Below, piece after piece: positions 9,138-18,700 of a stretch of DNA of 35,694 bases (position 1 is its first letter; each line of letters opens with the position of its first letter). The stretch is from CAZLHO01 sp964559455 (GTDB lineage: Bacteria; Krumholzibacteriota; Krumholzibacteriia; LZORAL124-64-63): assembly GCA_964559455.1 (NCBI GenBank), contig CAZLHO010000029.1:1-35694 (forward strand), given 5' to 3'. The notes below the pieces were generated by a model that worked only from the letters and a program-made list of their open reading frames with translations, ran no database searches and was not told the DNA's origin. Both the position numbers and the translations under genes were made by a program.

Positions 9138-11045
9138 CTAGAGCCGCCCCAGCTTCTTCAGCTCTTCCTCGAGCTGGCTCACCAGCTTGTCGGTCTTGGC
9201 GATCACGGCCTCGAAGGCCGCCGGCGTCGACAGGTCCACGCCCGCCTTCTGCAGCTGCTTCATCGGGTGGTCGTTGCCGCCGGACTTCAGCAGGGTCAGC
9301 ATGCGCGCCACCGCGTCCTCGCGCTCGTCGTCGTCGCCCTCGATGATCTGCGCGGCCAGCACCGCCGACGAGGCGTAGCAGGTCGAGTACTGGTAGACGT
9401 AGTAGGGCGCCGTGTAGAAGTGCGAGATGCGCGCCCAGGTGTCCCGGTACTGCTCGTCGAAGGTCACCGCCGGGCCCTGGTAGTCCTTCCACAGCTCGGT
9501 GTAGAGCGCGCGCAGCGCGTCGGCGGTGATCGGCTCGCCGGCCTCCACCATCTTGTGCGCCCGCCACTCGAAGTCGGCGAACATCACCTGGGTGAAGAAG
9601 GTGCCCGAGATGTCCTCGATCGCGCTGATCAGCAGCGCCGTGCGCTCGGCCGGATCGTCGGTGCGGTCCAGCAGCCAGTCCAGCAGCAGCGCCTCGTTCA
9701 GGGTCGAGGCCACCTCGGCCACGAAGATCGTGTAGCCGTGGTTCACGTAGGGCTGGTTCTCGTTCGACAGCACCGAGTGCATGGCGTGGCCGGCCTCGTG
9801 CGCCATCGTGAAGAAGTTGCTCAGCGTCTCGTTGTAGTTCATCAGGATGTAGGGATGCACGCCGTAGATGTTGGACGAGAAGGCGCCGCTGCGCTTGCCT
9901 TCGTTCTCGTAGACGTCGATCCAGCCGCCGGAGAAGATGCGCCGCATCTTCTGCTGGTACTCGTCGCCCAGCGGGGCCACCGAGGCGATGATCGGGTCGA
10001 CGATCTCGTCGAAGGGGTAGGTCTTGTCGAAGTCCAGCAGCGAGGCCGAGCCGTCGTAGCCGTGGTAGGTCTCCAGGCCCAGCGCCCGCTTGCGCAGCTC
10101 GTAGTAGCGGTGCATCGGCGCGCAGTTCTCGCGCACGGTCTCCACCAGGTTCTCGTAGACCGAGGTCGGGATGGCGTTGCCGTCGAGCGCGGCGTCGAGC
10201 GTCGAGGCGTAGCCCCGCGCCTGGGCCTGCGCCCAGTTGCGCTGCAGCACGGCGTTGTAGATCGCCGCGTAGGTGTTGGCGTCGGCGTTGTAGACGCCGT
10301 AGTGGGCCTCGAAGGCCTTGCGGCGGTCGTCCTGGTTCCGGTTCGTGGTCAGGGTCAGGTAGTAGTTGCCGGGGGTCATCATCAGGGTCTCGCCGGTGGA
10401 CAGCTCGACCTCGGGGAAGTCGATGTCCGCGGTGCTCAGCTGCTGGTAGATCGTGCGCGGCGTGCCGTTGAAGGGGCCGAAGTACGACAGCAGCGTCTCC
10501 TTGTCCTCGTCCAGCACGTGCTCCTGCTGGCGGAAGAGGTCGGTCAGCGAGAAGCGGTAGTCGGCCAGCTCGGGCGTGGCGTCGATCCAGGCCATGACCC
10601 GGTCCTGCGGGATCTCGAGGACCTCGGGGCCCGACCAGGCGGTGGCCGTCGAGTAGCGCGCGAAGAGGGTCTGCACCCGCTGCATCCGCGCCGAGGCGTC
10701 GTTGTCGCGGGCGTCGATCTGGGTGTGGAAGTAGGCGTACTTCAGGGCCTTGACGCCCATCTCGCCCATCATGTCCTCGAGCTGCAGCAGGCGGGCCAGG
10801 TTGCCGGGCTTCTCGCCGAGCTTGCCCTTCAGCGCCGCGAACTCGTCCATCGTCGTCTCCAGCGTGGCCAGGTCGGCCTCCCAGGCGTCCCAGCCCGGGT
10901 AGATGTCGCTGAAGTCCCATTTGTACTGCTGGGGGATCTCGTCGCGGACGAGGGTGTCCGGCTTCTCGGCCAGGGCGGCGGTGGCGGCCAGGGCGGCCAG
11001 CATGAGCAGCGCGGCGATCCAGCGCGTGCGGGCATTCGGGTGCAT
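9138..11045 (-). CDS. pepF: Oligoendopeptidase F (M3 family) with an N-terminal signal peptide
   Basis: This 635-residue zinc metallopeptidase of the M3/PepF family cleaves short peptides. The zinc motif HEAGHAMHS starts near residue 416, and the third ligand region NHGYTIFVAEVASTLNEAL follows about 25 residues later. The N-terminus has basic residues, a hydrophobic core (WIAALLMLAALAATAALA) and an ALA-E boundary, which reads as a Sec signal peptide. Most PepF proteins are cytosolic, so this copy is probably periplasmic. The ATG at 11045 follows AAGGAG. It is alone in its transcription unit. Family confidence is very high; export is inferred from the N-terminus. Confidence 0.95.
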   Translation of the reverse strand: MHPNARTRWIAALLMLAALAATAALAEKPDTLVRDEIPQQYKWDFSDIYPGWDAWEADLATLETTMDEFAALKGKLGEKPGNLARLLQLEDMMGEMGVKALKYAYFHTQIDARDNDASARMQRVQTLFARYSTATAWSGPEVLEIPQDRVMAWIDATPELADYRFSLTDLFRQQEHVLDEDKETLLSYFGPFNGTPRTIYQQLSTADIDFPEVELSTGETLMMTPGNYYLTLTTNRNQDDRRKAFEAHYGVYNADANTYAAIYNAVLQRNWAQAQARGYASTLDAALDGNAIPTSVYENLVETVRENCAPMHRYYELRKRALGLETYHGYDGSASLLDFDKTYPFDEIVDPIIASVAPLGDEYQQKMRRIFSGGWIDVYENEGKRSGAFSSNIYGVHPYILMNYNETLSNFFTMAHEAGHAMHSVLSNENQPYVNHGYTIFVAEVASTLNEALLLDWLLDRTDDPAERTALLISAIEDISGTFFTQVMFADFEWRAHKMVEAGEPITADALRALYTELWKDYQGPAVTFDEQYRDTWARISHFYTAPYYVYQYSTCYASSAVLAAQIIEGDDDEREDAVARMLTLLKSGGNDHPMKQLQKAGVDLSTPAAFEAVIAKTDKLVSQLEEELKKLGRL

Positions 11046-11129
11046 CGGGCACTCCTTGGATGGAACGTGGAAGTCGGCGGCGGGGCGCGACCATTGGGAA
11101 TGATCCGGATCCTCTACGGATCTTGGCAG

Positions 11130-11169
11130 AAAAAGATGCGCCCCCGGCCGCGGGCGGGGCCGGGGGCGC
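11130..11169 (-). terminator. Rho-independent terminator of the DUF4382 lipoprotein gene
   Basis: A perfect 12-bp GC stem (11138-11149 with 11158-11169) has an eight-base loop. On the minus strand it is followed by ATC and then TTTTT (11134-11130). It lies 30 bp after the stop at 11200. Confidence 0.8.
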
Positions 11170-11199
11170 GGTTCGGTATCCGGGGTCGGCAGGGGTCGC

Positions 11200-12009
11200 C
11201 TACGGCGCCGCCACCGCCTCCAGCGCTATCGTCCCCACATCCGTCATCTGCCCCGCCGTGACGAGCACGCCCGCGAGCAGGCTGTCCTCGAAGGCGCCGG
11301 CCGTGGGCTCCACGCGCAGGTCGTAGCCGCCGGCGGGCAGGGCCATCAGGGCGAAGGAGCCGGTCAGGGTGTCGGCGTGGGCGGTCACGGTGTCGGCGCC
11401 GGCCACGGTCCAGACGCGGGCGCGGGCCTCGGCGGGGTCGACGACGCCCACGATCGAGCCGGAGGTCACGTGGGCCTGGGCGCGGATCACGGGTTTGAGC
11501 ATGTAGCGGCCGTTGCCGGTCCGGTGCACCGAGCGCGCGGCGTCGAAGTCCAGCGTGATCTCGTAGAGGGCGCCGGGTTCGATCGTGAAGGGGTGGTTCA
11601 GCTTCAGGCCGCTCTGCTGGCCGCTGGGCACGGTCAGGGCCAGGGTGTCGCCGTCGACGACCACGCGGTTGCCGTCGCCCAGGTGCAGGCGGATCTGGGT
11701 GTAGTCGCCGGCGGGCAGCGCGCTGTCGGCGATCGCCGCCATGGCGCCGTTGCGCAGGCTGAGCAGGTCGTAGACCGCGGAGTCCGTGCTCACCACGCGC
11801 CAGCCGCCCGTGCTGTCCTCGTCGGCCAGGTGCACGCTGACGCCCAGGACCTCCACGAGCACGGCCTGGTAGTCGCCGGGGCCGTCGACCAGGTTCACGC
11901 GCAGGTAGCCGTCGCCCTCGGCGGGGGAGGCGGGATCGTCGGAACAGCCGACCGCCAGCGCCGCCAGGGCCAGGATCAGGGCGAAGAGCAAGGCGATTTG
12001 CTTCGTCAT
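11200..12009 (-). CDS. DUF4382 lipoprotein
   Basis: This 269-residue predicted lipoprotein has a signal sequence ending in the lipobox LAVGC with the acylated cysteine at residue 22. A DUF4382 domain follows, visible as LRVNLVDGPGDYQAVLVEV, LPAGDYTQIRLHLGDGN, VPSGQQSGLKLNHPFTI and the closing GRYMLKPVIRAQ. The last 80 residues look like a carboxypeptidase-regulatory-like beta domain (SIVGVVDPAEARARVWTV, SFALMALPAGGYDLRVEP). The family's function is unknown; such proteins sit on the envelope surface or in the periplasm. The start at 12009 has AAGGAG upstream. A terminator follows. It is separated from the next upstream gene by 160 bp. Confidence 0.88.
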   Translation of the reverse strand: MTKQIALLFALILALAALAVGCSDDPASPAEGDGYLRVNLVDGPGDYQAVLVEVLGVSVHLADEDSTGGWRVVSTDSAVYDLLSLRNGAMAAIADSALPAGDYTQIRLHLGDGNRVVVDGDTLALTVPSGQQSGLKLNHPFTIEPGALYEITLDFDAARSVHRTGNGRYMLKPVIRAQAHVTSGSIVGVVDPAEARARVWTVAGADTVTAHADTLTGSFALMALPAGGYDLRVEPTAGAFEDSLLAGVLVTAGQMTDVGTIALEAVAAP

Positions 12010-12142
12010 GGTGCGATTCTCCTTCAGGGATCGGCCGCGTCCGGAACGCCGGACGGGAAGCGACGGGGAGCGCCGCGCCGCCGCCGGGGGCGGCGCAATC
12101 CCACATGATACATCAAATGATCCGGGGCGGAAAGGTCACCCC

Positions 12143-12167
12143 GCGGCCCAGGCAAGAGGCGGGCCGC
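12143..12167 (-). terminator. Possible terminator hairpin after the 8-oxoguanine deaminase gene
   Basis: GCGGCCC (12143-12149) pairs with GGGCCGC (12161-12167) directly after the stop codon. On the minus strand only a weak CCTTTCC follows, so termination is plausible but not strong. Confidence 0.4.
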
Positions 12168-12169
12168 TC

Positions 12170-13486
12170 TCAGGAAGCGTCGAAGTCGATCACGCGCCCT
12201 CCGACGACCACGGCCCGGGCGTCGACCGGGCGGCAGAGCAGCAGCGCCGCCACGCGGTCGCCCACGCGGTCGTGGTCGGGGCCCGAGAGGTCGAAGAGGG
12301 CCAGATCGCAGGCGCGGCCGGGTTCGACGGCGCCGATGTCGTCGCGGCCCAGGCAGGCGGCTCCGCACAGGGTCGCCATCTCCAGCACCTCCATCACCGT
12401 CATCGCGCCGGCGCCGGCCAGGACGCGGTTCAGCAGCAGGGCCTGGCGCAGTTCGCTCAGCATGTGCGAGCAGTCGTTGCTGGCGCTGCCGTCCACGGCC
12501 AGGCTCACCGGGCTGCCGGCGGCGCGGAGCGCGCGCACCCGGCAGATGCCCGAGCCCAGGCGCATGTTCGAGGTCGGGCAGTGGGCCACGCCGACCCCCG
12601 CGGCGCCCAGCCGCGCGATCTCGCCGTCGTCGAAGTGGATGCCGTGGGCCAGCCAGACGTCGTCGGCCAGCCAGCCGACGTCGGCCAGCATGTCCACCGG
12701 CCGCGCGCCGTAGACCTCCAGGCAGTAGTCCTGCTCGTCCAGGGTCTCGCAGAGGTGGGTGTGCAGGCGCACGCCGCGGCGGCGGGCCAGGGCGGCCGTC
12801 TCGACCATCAGCTCGCGGTCGACCGAGAAGGGCGAGCAGGGGGCCAGGGCGATGCGGACCATCGCGCCGGGGGAGGGGTCGTGGTACTTGTCGATCAGCC
12901 GCTCGCTGTCGGCCAGGATCGTGTCCCGGTCCTGGACGACGTCGTCCGGCGGCAGGCCCCCGTCCTTCCGCGAGCGGGACATCGAGCCCCGCGTGGGGTG
13001 GAAGCGGATGCCCGCCTCGGCGGCCGCCGCCACGGTGATGTCGATCAGCTCGGGCGAGGCGGCGCGGGGGAAGAGGTACTGGTGGTCGCTGGTCGTCGTG
13101 CAGCCCGAGCGCAGCAGTTCGCGGCAGCCGTTCAGGGCCCCGGCGTGGAAGTCCTCGTCGCCCAGGCCCGCCCACACCGGATAGAGGGTGCGCAGCCAGT
13201 CGAAGAGCGGCGCGTCGACGGCGCCGGGCCAGGCCCGGGTCCGGGTCTGGTACAGGTGGTGGTGGGTGTTGATCAGGCCGGGCAGCACCACGCAGCCGTC
13301 GGCGTCCCGCCGCGTGTGATCGTCCCGGGGGGAGCCGGCGATCGTCGCCGGGGGCTCGCCGCCGCCCACGGCCGTGATCATGCCGCCGCGGGCCGCCACC
13401 CAGCCGTCGTCCAGCACGCGGCGTTCGCCGTCCATCGTCACCAGGGGCGCGGCCCCGGTCAGCAGGAAGAGATCGTTCTCGTTCAC
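12170..13486 (-). CDS. 8-oxoguanine deaminase-like amidohydrolase
   Basis: This 438-residue enzyme of the TRZ/ATZ branch of the amidohydrolase superfamily likely deaminates 8-oxoguanine to urate, or a related purine or triazine. Metal and catalytic motifs are present: GLINTHHHLYQT near residues 69-80, LHTHLCETLDE, AHGIHF and VDGSASNDCSHM. The stretch GSMSRSRKDGGLPPDDVVQ closely matches the characteristic segment of characterised 8-oxoguanine deaminases (Pa0142 type). The start is GTG at 13486, after GGAGG. It is divergent from lpoB across a 228-bp interval. No other purine gene is nearby, so substrate assignment rests on motifs alone. Confidence 0.85.
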   Translation of the reverse strand: MNENDLFLLTGAAPLVTMDGERRVLDDGWVAARGGMITAVGGGEPPATIAGSPRDDHTRRDADGCVVLPGLINTHHHLYQTRTRAWPGAVDAPLFDWLRTLYPVWAGLGDEDFHAGALNGCRELLRSGCTTTSDHQYLFPRAASPELIDITVAAAAEAGIRFHPTRGSMSRSRKDGGLPPDDVVQDRDTILADSERLIDKYHDPSPGAMVRIALAPCSPFSVDRELMVETAALARRRGVRLHTHLCETLDEQDYCLEVYGARPVDMLADVGWLADDVWLAHGIHFDDGEIARLGAAGVGVAHCPTSNMRLGSGICRVRALRAAGSPVSLAVDGSASNDCSHMLSELRQALLLNRVLAGAGAMTVMEVLEMATLCGAACLGRDDIGAVEPGRACDLALFDLSGPDHDRVGDRVAALLLCRPVDARAVVVGGRVIDFDAS

Positions 13487-13508
13487 GGGGTCCTCCGCTT
13501 ATGGGCTT

Positions 13509-13536
13509 GGGGAGATTCTCCCCGGGAGTATATACT
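13509..13536. promoter_or_regulatory. Twin palindromes in the deaminase/lpoB divergent promoter region
   Basis: A 15-nt inverted repeat (GGGGAGATTCTCCCC, 13509-13523) lies beside the palindrome AGTATATACT (13527-13536). That palindrome offers TATACT as a -10-like hexamer on both strands. It lies 40 bp upstream of the deaminase start and about 180 bp upstream of lpoB. The remaining divergent region to 13714 shows no gene. A shared operator or promoter is plausible; no regulator can be named. Confidence 0.45.
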
Positions 13537-13714
13537 GCGGTCCGGGGTGCGGGCCAGGACCAGGCTCGCGCGCACGCTTCCTGCATGGAGGCCCGGGCGG
13601 GGGCGCGTCCCCGCCGAATCCGACCATTCTGGAGGGCACTCGCCGGTCCTCTGACCTGTTCCGGAGACGATCGCCCGCTGCTCCGGGACTTCAGTTCAGC
13701 AAAGGAGTGGAACC

Positions 13715-14329
13715 TTGCGCAAGTCGAGAACGATCACGGTCGCGGCCGCGTTGATGCTGGCGGCCCTCGCCATGCTGGCCGGCTGCTCCGGCAAGCAGGT
13801 CACCCGCGTCGAGACCGACACGGTCATCGACCTCTCCGGCAACTGGAACGACACGGACAGCCGCCTGGTGGCCGAGGAGCTCATCGCCCAGGCCGTGGCC
13901 CGGCCCTGGGTCGAGGACCACCTGATGGCCAAGGGCGCCAAGCCCGCGGTCATCGTCGGCGACGTGCGCAACAAGTCCTCCGAGCACATCCCGGTCAAGA
14001 CCTTCGTCGCCGACGTCGAGCGCTCGTTCATCAACTCGGGCCGCGTGAAGGTCGTCGCCTCGTCCGAGGAGCGCGAGGGCGTGCGCGAGGAGCGGGCCGA
14101 CCAGCAGGAATTCTCGTCTCCCGAGACGATGAAGCAGTGGGGCCTGGAGCGCGGCGCCGACTACATGATGCTCGGCGAGATCAACACGATCAACGACCGC
14201 GAGGACGGCGACGAGGTCAAGTTCTACCAGGTGGACGTCTACCTCGTGGACCTCCAGGACAACACGAAGGTCTGGGCGGGCTTCAAGAAGATCAAGAAGT
14301 ACGTCAGCCGCAGCGGCTATCGTCCGTGA
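13715..14329 (+). CDS. lpoB: LpoB-family lipoprotein, penicillin-binding-protein activator-like
   Basis: This 204-residue lipoprotein has the lipobox LAGC with the cysteine at residue 24. The mature part matches the LpoB/COG3417 fold: LSGNWNDTDSRLVAEELI near residues 40-57, PAVIVGDVRNKSSEHIPVKTF, the WGLERGADYMMLGEIN region, and a closing VYLVDLQDNTKVWAG. In enterobacteria LpoB anchors in the outer membrane and stimulates PBP1b. No penicillin-binding protein is nearby here, so the partner is unknown. The start is TTG at 13715, supported by AAAGGAG at 13701-13707. The stop overlaps the next start (TGATG). Confidence 0.9.
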   Translation: MRKSRTITVAAALMLAALAMLAGCSGKQVTRVETDTVIDLSGNWNDTDSRLVAEELIAQAVARPWVEDHLMAKGAKPAVIVGDVRNKSSEHIPVKTFVADVERSFINSGRVKVVASSEEREGVREERADQQEFSSPETMKQWGLERGADYMMLGEINTINDREDGDEVKFYQVDVYLVDLQDNTKVWAGFKKIKKYVSRSGYRP

Positions 14330-15759
14330 TGCCGCGGCTCCGTCTTCCGATCCTGCGCCGGGCCGTCCTGACCGGGGCGGCCCTGGCGGCCTTCCTGGCC
14401 CTGGCCGGCTGCTCGACCTACGTCGACCGCAACGCGCGGCTGCGGGACGATCTCGCCGCCGCGCGCTTCGACGACGCCCTGACCGGGATCGAGAAGGCCG
14501 AGAAGGGCAAGGACCGGCTGCTGAACCTGCTGGAGCGGGCCCTGGTCCTGCACTACGCCGACCGCTGGGACGAGAGCAACGTCGTCTTCGAGGAGGCCGA
14601 GCAGCTGGCCGCCGACCTCTACACCAAGAGCGTCAGCGAAGGCGCCTTCTCGCTGCTGACCAACGACAACGCCATCGCCTACCGCGCCACTCCCTACGAG
14701 ATGGCGCTGATCCCCTACTTCCGGGCGCTGAACTACGTCTACCTGGACGAGCGCGACGAGGCCGTGGTCGAGGCGCGCAAGGCCGGCCTGCTGCTGCGGG
14801 ACTTCCGCGAGGACCTGGACGAGGACGCGGACGCCGCCGATCTGCTGGACGACAACGCCTTCCTCTCCTTCTTCAGCGGCCTGGTCTTCGAATGGGGCGG
14901 CGAGGTCAACGACGCCTTCATCGCCTACCGCACGGCGGCCCGCGCCTACGCGACTGCCACGGCCGAGCTGCACGTGGCGACGCCGCCGGGCCTGGCCGAC
15001 GACCTGGTCCGCACCGCCGGGCGGCTGGGGTTCAAGGACGAACTGGCGGCGCTGCGCGACGAGTTGCCCGGGCTCTTCGCCGACGCCGATCCGCCCGCGC
15101 CCGGGTCCGTGGAGCCGACGCGCGGCGAGGTGGTCCTGCTGCTCGAGCTGGGCTTCGTGCCGCACAAGATCTCGCAGCGCATCGACGTGCCCATCTTCAA
15201 GGACGACGGCAAGAACTTCTCGGATCGCGACGCCTGGGCCGTGGCCCTGCGCGGCCGCTACGTGAACGGCTGGTCCTCGGGTGCGAAGATCGACTACTGG
15301 CTGACCGTCGCCCTGCCCGGGCTGATCGACGAGCCGCCGGCGGTGGCCGGGGCCCGCGTCTCGGCCGGCGTCGCCGGCGCCCACGCCGCGGCCGTTCCGG
15401 TGGAGGATCTGGGCGGCCGCACGCGTCTGGCCTTCGACCGCGGCCTGGGCGGCGTGCTGGTCAAGACCCTCCTGCGCGGCCTGGCCAAGTACGCCTTCAA
15501 GGAGAAGGCCGACGAGGAGGGCGCGGTGGCGGGATTCCTGGCCAACCTGCTCGGCTCGGCCACCGAACAGGCCGACACCCGCAGCTGGCTGACCCTGCCC
15601 TACTCCGTGGCCGTGGCTCGCCTGAGCCTGCCGCCGGGGGTCCACGACCTGGAGGTCGAGCTGATCGACGCCGCCGGCCTGCCGCTGCGCCGCGAGACGC
15701 TGCCGGGCGTGGCCGTGCGCGCGGGCGATCGCGTCTTCGTCAGCCGCCGGGTATTCTAG
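14329..15759 (+). CDS. COG3014-family lipoprotein with TPR-like N-terminal region
   Basis: This 476-residue lipoprotein has the lipobox LAGC with the cysteine at residue 28. It then has a helical, TPR-like stretch (about 35-230) rich in paired helices (DRLLNLLERALVLHYADRW, YFRALNYVYLDERDEAVVEA). The C-terminal half is beta-rich with LGFVPHKISQRIDVPIF, as in COG3014 proteins of Gammaproteobacteria. There, COG3014 genes are often next to an LpoB paralogue, and the same pairing is seen here with a one-base TGATG overlap. The function is unknown. An envelope role linked to peptidoglycan synthesis is inferred from the partner. Translation depends on lpoB, since there is no clear independent Shine-Dalgarno. 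Confidence 0.85.
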   Translation: MPRLRLPILRRAVLTGAALAAFLALAGCSTYVDRNARLRDDLAAARFDDALTGIEKAEKGKDRLLNLLERALVLHYADRWDESNVVFEEAEQLAADLYTKSVSEGAFSLLTNDNAIAYRATPYEMALIPYFRALNYVYLDERDEAVVEARKAGLLLRDFREDLDEDADAADLLDDNAFLSFFSGLVFEWGGEVNDAFIAYRTAARAYATATAELHVATPPGLADDLVRTAGRLGFKDELAALRDELPGLFADADPPAPGSVEPTRGEVVLLLELGFVPHKISQRIDVPIFKDDGKNFSDRDAWAVALRGRYVNGWSSGAKIDYWLTVALPGLIDEPPAVAGARVSAGVAGAHAAAVPVEDLGGRTRLAFDRGLGGVLVKTLLRGLAKYAFKEKADEEGAVAGFLANLLGSATEQADTRSWLTLPYSVAVARLSLPPGVHDLEVELIDAAGLPLRRETLPGVAVRAGDRVFVSRRVF

Positions 15760-15762
15760 AGA

Positions 15763-15784
15763 GCGCGCCCCGGCCGGGGCGCGC
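15763..15784. terminator. Bidirectional terminator candidate between COG3014 and protease genes
   Basis: A perfect 22-nt self-complementary GC sequence lies in the 37-bp gap between two convergent stop codons. No long T-tract follows on either strand, but its position fits a shared transcript end. Confidence 0.55.
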
Positions 15785-15796
15785 CCCATCCTTCAT

Positions 15797-18700
15797 CTAT
15801 CGCACCAGGGTGAGCTTGCGGCGCAGCGGTTGCGCGCCGTCGCGGAGCAGCTGCGCCAGGTAGACGCCGCTGGGCAGGGGCCGTCCGTCGCCGTCGGCGC
15901 CGTCCCAGGCGGCCTCGTGCGATCCCGCCGGCAGCGCGTCCTCGACCAGGGTGCGCACCTTGCGGCCGCGCAGGTCGAAGACCGCCAGCTCGACGCGCGC
16001 GGGGGCGTCCAGGGCGAAGCGCAGGGTCGTGCGGGGGTTGAAGGGGTTGGGGTGGCCGCCCAGCCGGCCGGCGGCCGGGGCCGGCGGAGCGTCGCCGCCG
16101 CCGACTCCGGTCACGTCGCCGACGGCGAGCACCGCGGGCAACGCATGCGGCGACTCGGGGTCGTCGCTGGCCAGGGTGACCGTCGCGTAGTGCAGCCCCT
16201 CGGCCAGGCCGGCGGGGTCGAACCAGGCCACCATGCGCACCGAGTCGCCCGGGGCCACGACGGCCGCGGTCGGCGTGACCGACAGCCAGGCCGCGTCGAC
16301 GGCGACCCCGGTCAGGTGCAGCGGCAGCGGACCCGCGTTGCGCGCGTGGAAGATGAAGCTGCCCGAGGCGGGCAGGGCGGCCAGGGCCGCGGGGATGTCG
16401 ATCAGTCCGGCGCCGGCCTCGTCGTCGCGGCCCGGGGCGGCGATGTCCACGGCCGTGCTCTCCAGGGCCTGGGCCAGCTGCGCCGGCGCCAGCCCCGGCG
16501 CGGCCTGCATCAGGATCGCCGCCGCGGCCGCCGCCAGGGGCGTTGCCATGCTCGTGCCGGAGTACGCGGCGTAGGCGTCGTTGCCGACGGTGCTCAGCAC
16601 CTGGTCGCCGGGCGCGGCCAGGTCGGGTTTGGTCAGTCCCGGCGGGAAGGGATAGTCGTCGTAGCCGGCTCCGGCGATGTTCCAGACCGTGGGGCCGCGG
16701 CTCGAGCCGATCCAGATCGCGTCCGCGGGCGTGCTCGCCCCGACGGCGATCACCGCCGAGTGGCCGCCCTCGCCGAACCAGGGATCGGGGCAGTCGCCGG
16801 GGGTGACGATGTCCTGCGGGGCGTCGTAGTGGCCGCCGTAGCCGTCGCCGTTGCCCGCGGCGCAGATCCAGGGCACGCCGGCGGCCAGCAGGATCTCGGC
16901 GTTGGCCCGGTTGGCCTCCTTCAGGTCGTCCAGGGGGTCTTCCCAGCCCGCGCTCATGCTGAAGAGGTGCGCGCCGTGGTCCAGGCCGAACTGCAGGGCC
17001 TCGACCAGGTCGGAGAAGTAGCCGGGCACGGCGCGCAGGGCCATCACCCGGGCCCCGGGCGCGGCCCCGGTGACATGGCCGCCGCTGCCGTCGCCCACCA
17101 GGCAGCCGGCGGTGTGGGTGCCGTGGTTCCAGGTCGCGTCCTCGTCGTAGGGGTCGTCGTCCTCGTCGACGAAATCCCAGCCGTGGTTCGGGAACTCGGC
17201 GCCGCCGTCCCACATCCCGCCCGCCAGGTCGGGATGGTCGTAGCTGACGCCGGTGTCCAGGTGGCCGACGAGCACGCCGTCGCCGTCCAGGCCCTGGGCC
17301 CAGGCGTCCTCGGCGCCGATGCGCGTCAGATGCCATTCCACGGAAGCGGCGTCCGGCGCTTCGGTCGTCGAGGCGACGCCGGCGGGACCACCCAGGGCCC
17401 GGCTGGGCCGGTCGTCGACCCAGACGCGGCCCACGTCGGGGTGCTCGGCCAGCAGCGCGGCGGCCTCGGGCGTCGCATTGAGCGTGAAGACCCCCGGCAG
17501 CCACAGTTCGCGCGGCGCGTCGGCGAGCCCCCGGGCGGCGAGCTCGGCGAAGATCGGCGCCAGGCGGGCGCGGTTGCGGTCCATCACGGTCTGCTGGGCC
17601 GCGCGGGCGGTGGCCCGGCGCAGGCCGGTTCCGGCGCCGGCCAGGCCGCGGGCCAGGGCGGGAGCGTCGAGCTGCTCGGCCGGCGTGACGACCAGACGCA
17701 GCGTCGTTCCGGCGGCGGCCTTGGCGGCCGGCAGGGCCGCCGCCGGCAGCCAGCTCCGCGTGCGGACGGGCGGGTCCGCGGCCAGCATCGCCGCCGACGC
17801 GGCCGGCGCCGGCGCGGGCGCGGCGTGGCGCAGGACCGCGGTCGAGAGGACCAGCCGCGGCGCGCCGTCGATCCAGTTCAGGTCGGCCGCGAGCACGTTG
17901 TTGTCCTCGGCCATCTCGGCCACGGCCCCCGCGATGTCCAGGCGCACTTCCAGGTGGTGGGCGCCGGCGCCCAGCAGCAGCTCGTGGTCCTCCACCGGGA
18001 CGAAGGTCGACACGGGCAGCCCGCCGGTCAGCGCCCAGCTGCCGGCCGCCGTCCCGTCGACGTAGAGACGGAGCAGGAAGTCGGGGCCGATGTCGGTCAG
18101 GCCCAGGTTCTGGAAGGCGAAGCTCAGGTAGGCGGGCGCGTTCGCCCGCAGGCCGCTCTCGCCGCGGTCGCCCGGTGTCGCGCCGACCACCAGCGGCCCC
18201 GACCAGCCGTCGGGCGTGAACGGGGCCAGGTCGGGCAGGGCGGCGCGCTCGCTGGCGTAGACGTTCAGGCCCTGGGTCGGGTAGTCGCGGCGGTCGATCC
18301 AGGCCGCGTGCAGCTTCCCCTGTCCGAGGGCGCCGGCGACCGCGTGGAAGCGGGGCTCCACGGTGTAGGAGGGGTTGACGATCTCGACGGGGCCCCAGGC
18401 GTCGGGATGGCCGAAGGCGCCGGCCTGGCGGGCGGCCAGCCGGTACTCGTCGCCCAGGGGCGGGGCCTCGAGCCAGAGGGCGCCGACCACGCCGTCGCGG
18501 GCGTAGAGTGCGGGTCCGACGCTGTCGTTCGTGTCCTCGACCAGGGCGTAGGGCCCGAAGACAGAGGCGCCGGCGTCCTGCGACAGGGCGTAGATGATGT
18601 CGCCGTCCACGGTGCCCATGCCGTCGTCGAAGTTCCGCTGGTAGGCCACGTAGACGTTGTCGCCCGCCGCGGCCACGCGCGGGTAGCCGCAGAAGTCGGC

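Noticed and set aside
8875..11094. A long in-frame N-terminal extension of the methyltransferase
   Set aside because: It overlaps pepF in another frame with low-complexity Arg/Gly sequence. The GTG at 8874 has a good Shine-Dalgarno.
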